Source: WTAW01 sp050115915 | GTDB lineage: Bacteria; Acidobacteriota; Aminicenantia; Aminicenantales; Aminicenantaceae | Direction: 5' to 3' | Assembly: GCA_050115915.1 (NCBI GenBank) | Contig: JASFPP010000093.1 | Coordinates: 1 to 14,354, forward strand | DNA length: 14,354 nucleotides | Shown here: one piece after another, positions 12,808 to 14,354 of the stretch | Numbering within the stretch: position 1 is the first letter of the stretch | How the letters are laid out: every line of letters starts with the position of its first letter | Position numbers and translations under genes: made by a program | Notes under the pieces: model-generated | What the model was told of the DNA's origin: nothing | Databases searched by the model: none | What the model saw: only the letters and a program-made list of their open reading frames with translations

Positions 12808-14354
12808 TTATTCGTAGCGGAGGGAGTGGACGGGATTGGTGGTGGCGGCGCGTAGGGAGTGATAGCTTATGGTAAGCAAGGCGACACCCAAAGCTATCCC
12901 TGTTGCGATGAGAAATATCCAGAAGCTAATATTCGTCCGGAACGGGTAATTTTGGAGCCAAATTCTTCCCATAAAGTACGCCATCGGCCAGGCAAAAAAA
13001 TTGGCAAAGAGTATCCACCTCGAAAAATCTTTACTCAAGAGAAATACGATGCCCAGAACGGATGATCCCAGGATCTTTCGTATTCCAATCTCTTTTGTCC
13101 TTCTCTCAGCAATGAAGGCCGAAAGGCCAAAAAGCCCCAGACATGAAAGAATGACTGACAGAAAAACAAAGATTTTTAGTATATCCGCCAATCTTTTTTC
13201 CTTGTAATATCGAGCGGCGAATGACTCATCCAGAAATTCATAGTCCAGAAGAAAGTCCGGGCACATCTCCGACCAAGTCGTCTCGATTTGGGAAATACAC
13301 CGGTGGAGGTTGCGACCGGAGATCTGGATATGCGCAATATCCGCCCAACGCTCATACCAAGCGATCGCCATTGGAATAATGGCGTTATGCAGGGAGTTAA
13401 AATGATAGTCCTTCACGACGCCTATGATCTCGCTCTTGCCATGATTTGCACCGACCCACTCCCCAACCGGCGCTTCAAGTCCTAAATACTTGGCAGCAGC
13501 CTCGTTGATAATGTATTTTGTGGCCTTATCCGTCGTTAAATGCCACGAGAGATTTCTCCCCGCCAAGATCTCAAGCTCCATCACATCCACATAGTCGGGA
13601 TCCGTGTTGAGGATCTTCATGGATTTACGCTTTCCTCTCACAGCCCAAGTATTTGTGTTGGTGATGTCCCCCGGCTCCTGACTGGCAAAGGTGACCTTGA
13701 GGATATCAGGATTTTGCAACAGTCGCTGTTTGAATGGCTTCTTCTTCTGTCCCAAAAGATCTCCTTTGAGCGGCACAATTAAAATTTGTTCCTGATTGAA
13801 CCCAAGGTCTGTATTCATCATAAAATCGATCTGCCGAAAGACGATCAATGTCCCGCCGATCAGGAAGATAGTTATGCTGAATTGAAAGACGATCAGCACT
13901 TTCCGGAAGGGCGATGTCTTGATCCCGCCCTTAAAGTGGCTCTTTAGCGTCTCATTAGGTACCAAAGAGGATAAATGGAACGACGGATACGCCCCAGCAA
14001 AAAAACCTGCCACGATAAATATTGCCAATATTCCCAGCAGTAGCTCTCCCTTAAACAAATCCAGGGTCAAATATTCGCCCACAAGAAGATTGAATCTCGG
14101 AAGGAGAAAACGAACCAGGACCATAGAGACACTCAAAGCCATCAGAGATATAAGGAAGGTTTCTCCCATAAATTGCCATATGAGATTTTTCCGGTCAGCC
14201 CCGACAACCTTACGGATGCTGATCTCTTTACCCCTGACTGATGACCGTGCGGTCGTCAAATTGATAAAATTCACGCAAGCAATCAGAAGAATAAACAGGG
14301 CTATCGCCGAAAAAAGGAATACCATATGTCTATTCCCATGTTTCACGCCCTTTT
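12808..14354 (-). CDS. FtsX/MacB-type permease C, 5' part outside window
   Basis: The frame is open from the right edge of the window to the stop at 12808, giving the last 514 residues; by alignment with permeases A and B about 340-370 N-terminal residues lie beyond the edge. Visible parts: FtsX-type segments starting FLFSAIALFILLIACVNFINL, the loop GKEISIRKVVGADR, a membrane segment after PFRKVLIVFQF, the second periplasmic domain with DPDYVDVMELEILAGR and IIGVVKDYHFNSLH, and three C-terminal segments with KEIGIRKILGSS, ending NPVHSLRYE. It is thus a third paralogue of the same family, with the same tail. Whether a padR gene precedes it cannot be seen. GTG 14344-14346 is in frame but is an internal codon, not a start. 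Confidence 0.9.
   Translation of the reverse strand, partial: KGVKHGNRHMVFLFSAIALFILLIACVNFINLTTARSSVRGKEISIRKVVGADRKNLIWQFMGETFLISLMALSVSMVLVRFLLPRFNLLVGEYLTLDLFKGELLLGILAIFIVAGFFAGAYPSFHLSSLVPNETLKSHFKGGIKTSPFRKVLIVFQFSITIFLIGGTLIVFRQIDFMMNTDLGFNQEQILIVPLKGDLLGQKKKPFKQRLLQNPDILKVTFASQEPGDITNTNTWAVRGKRKSMKILNTDPDYVDVMELEILAGRNLSWHLTTDKATKYIINEAAAKYLGLEAPVGEWVGANHGKSEIIGVVKDYHFNSLHNAIIPMAIAWYERWADIAHIQISGRNLHRCISQIETTWSEMCPDFLLDYEFLDESFAARYYKEKRLADILKIFVFLSVILSCLGLFGLSAFIAERRTKEIGIRKILGSSVLGIVFLLSKDFSRWILFANFFAWPMAYFMGRIWLQNYPFRTNISFWIFLIATGIALGVALLTISYHSLRAATTNPVHSLRYE

Overview
The window is a bacterial chromosomal segment of moderate GC. It carries one housekeeping gene (valyl-tRNA synthetase), three large paralogous FtsX/MacB-type permeases, two small PadR-family repressors that each sit directly upstream of a permease, two outer-membrane-type beta-barrel proteins, one gene fragment, and an unusual load of short repeats. 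Outer-membrane barrels imply a diderm cell. PadR plus a long duplicated permease without an ABC ATPase is the arrangement known from Acidobacteria (ADOP-type orphan permeases). That, together with the REP/RAYT load, suggests an Acidobacteriota-like or Aminicenantes-like lineage. The taxonomic guess is inference, not proof.

Layout. 1-883: no gene; a nest of repeats made of three copies of a stem-loop element bounded by GCTGGCTG...CAGCCAGC, plus a REP-like composite at 332-555. 884-1792 (+): exported beta-barrel protein, followed by a Rho-independent terminator whose T-tract touches the stop codon of the convergent valS. 1914-5207 (-): valS, 1097 residues and unusually long. 5208-5408: almost entirely a relic of a REP-associated tyrosine transposase (RAYT) element whose truncated gene start runs into the permease A stop codon. 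5409-8308 (-): permease A and its PadR gene, overlapping by 1 nt. 8344-8754 (+): decayed carboxypeptidase-regulatory-like/TPR fragment. 8761-9195 (-): small barrel-like exported protein. 9196-9556: AT-rich spacer ending in a 59-bp REP doublet. 9557-12515 (-): permease B and its PadR gene, overlapping by 11 nt. 12516-12807: PadR promoter region and a second RAYT-element relic. 12808-14354 (-): C-terminal part of permease C, cut by the window edge.

How the genes work together. Each PadR gene is translationally coupled to its permease, so each pair is probably an autoregulated unit. The permeases have two periplasmic (MacB_PCD-like) and two FtsX-like membrane portions in one chain and share the C-terminal tail NPxxSLRYE. 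No ATPase is encoded in the window. The most striking structural pattern is that the stop codons of all three permeases lie within about 0-15 bp of REP/RAYT-derived sequence, and two of these relics (upstream of valS and downstream of permease C) can be aligned as remains of the same element. I found no tRNA, rRNA, CRISPR array or complete insertion sequence.
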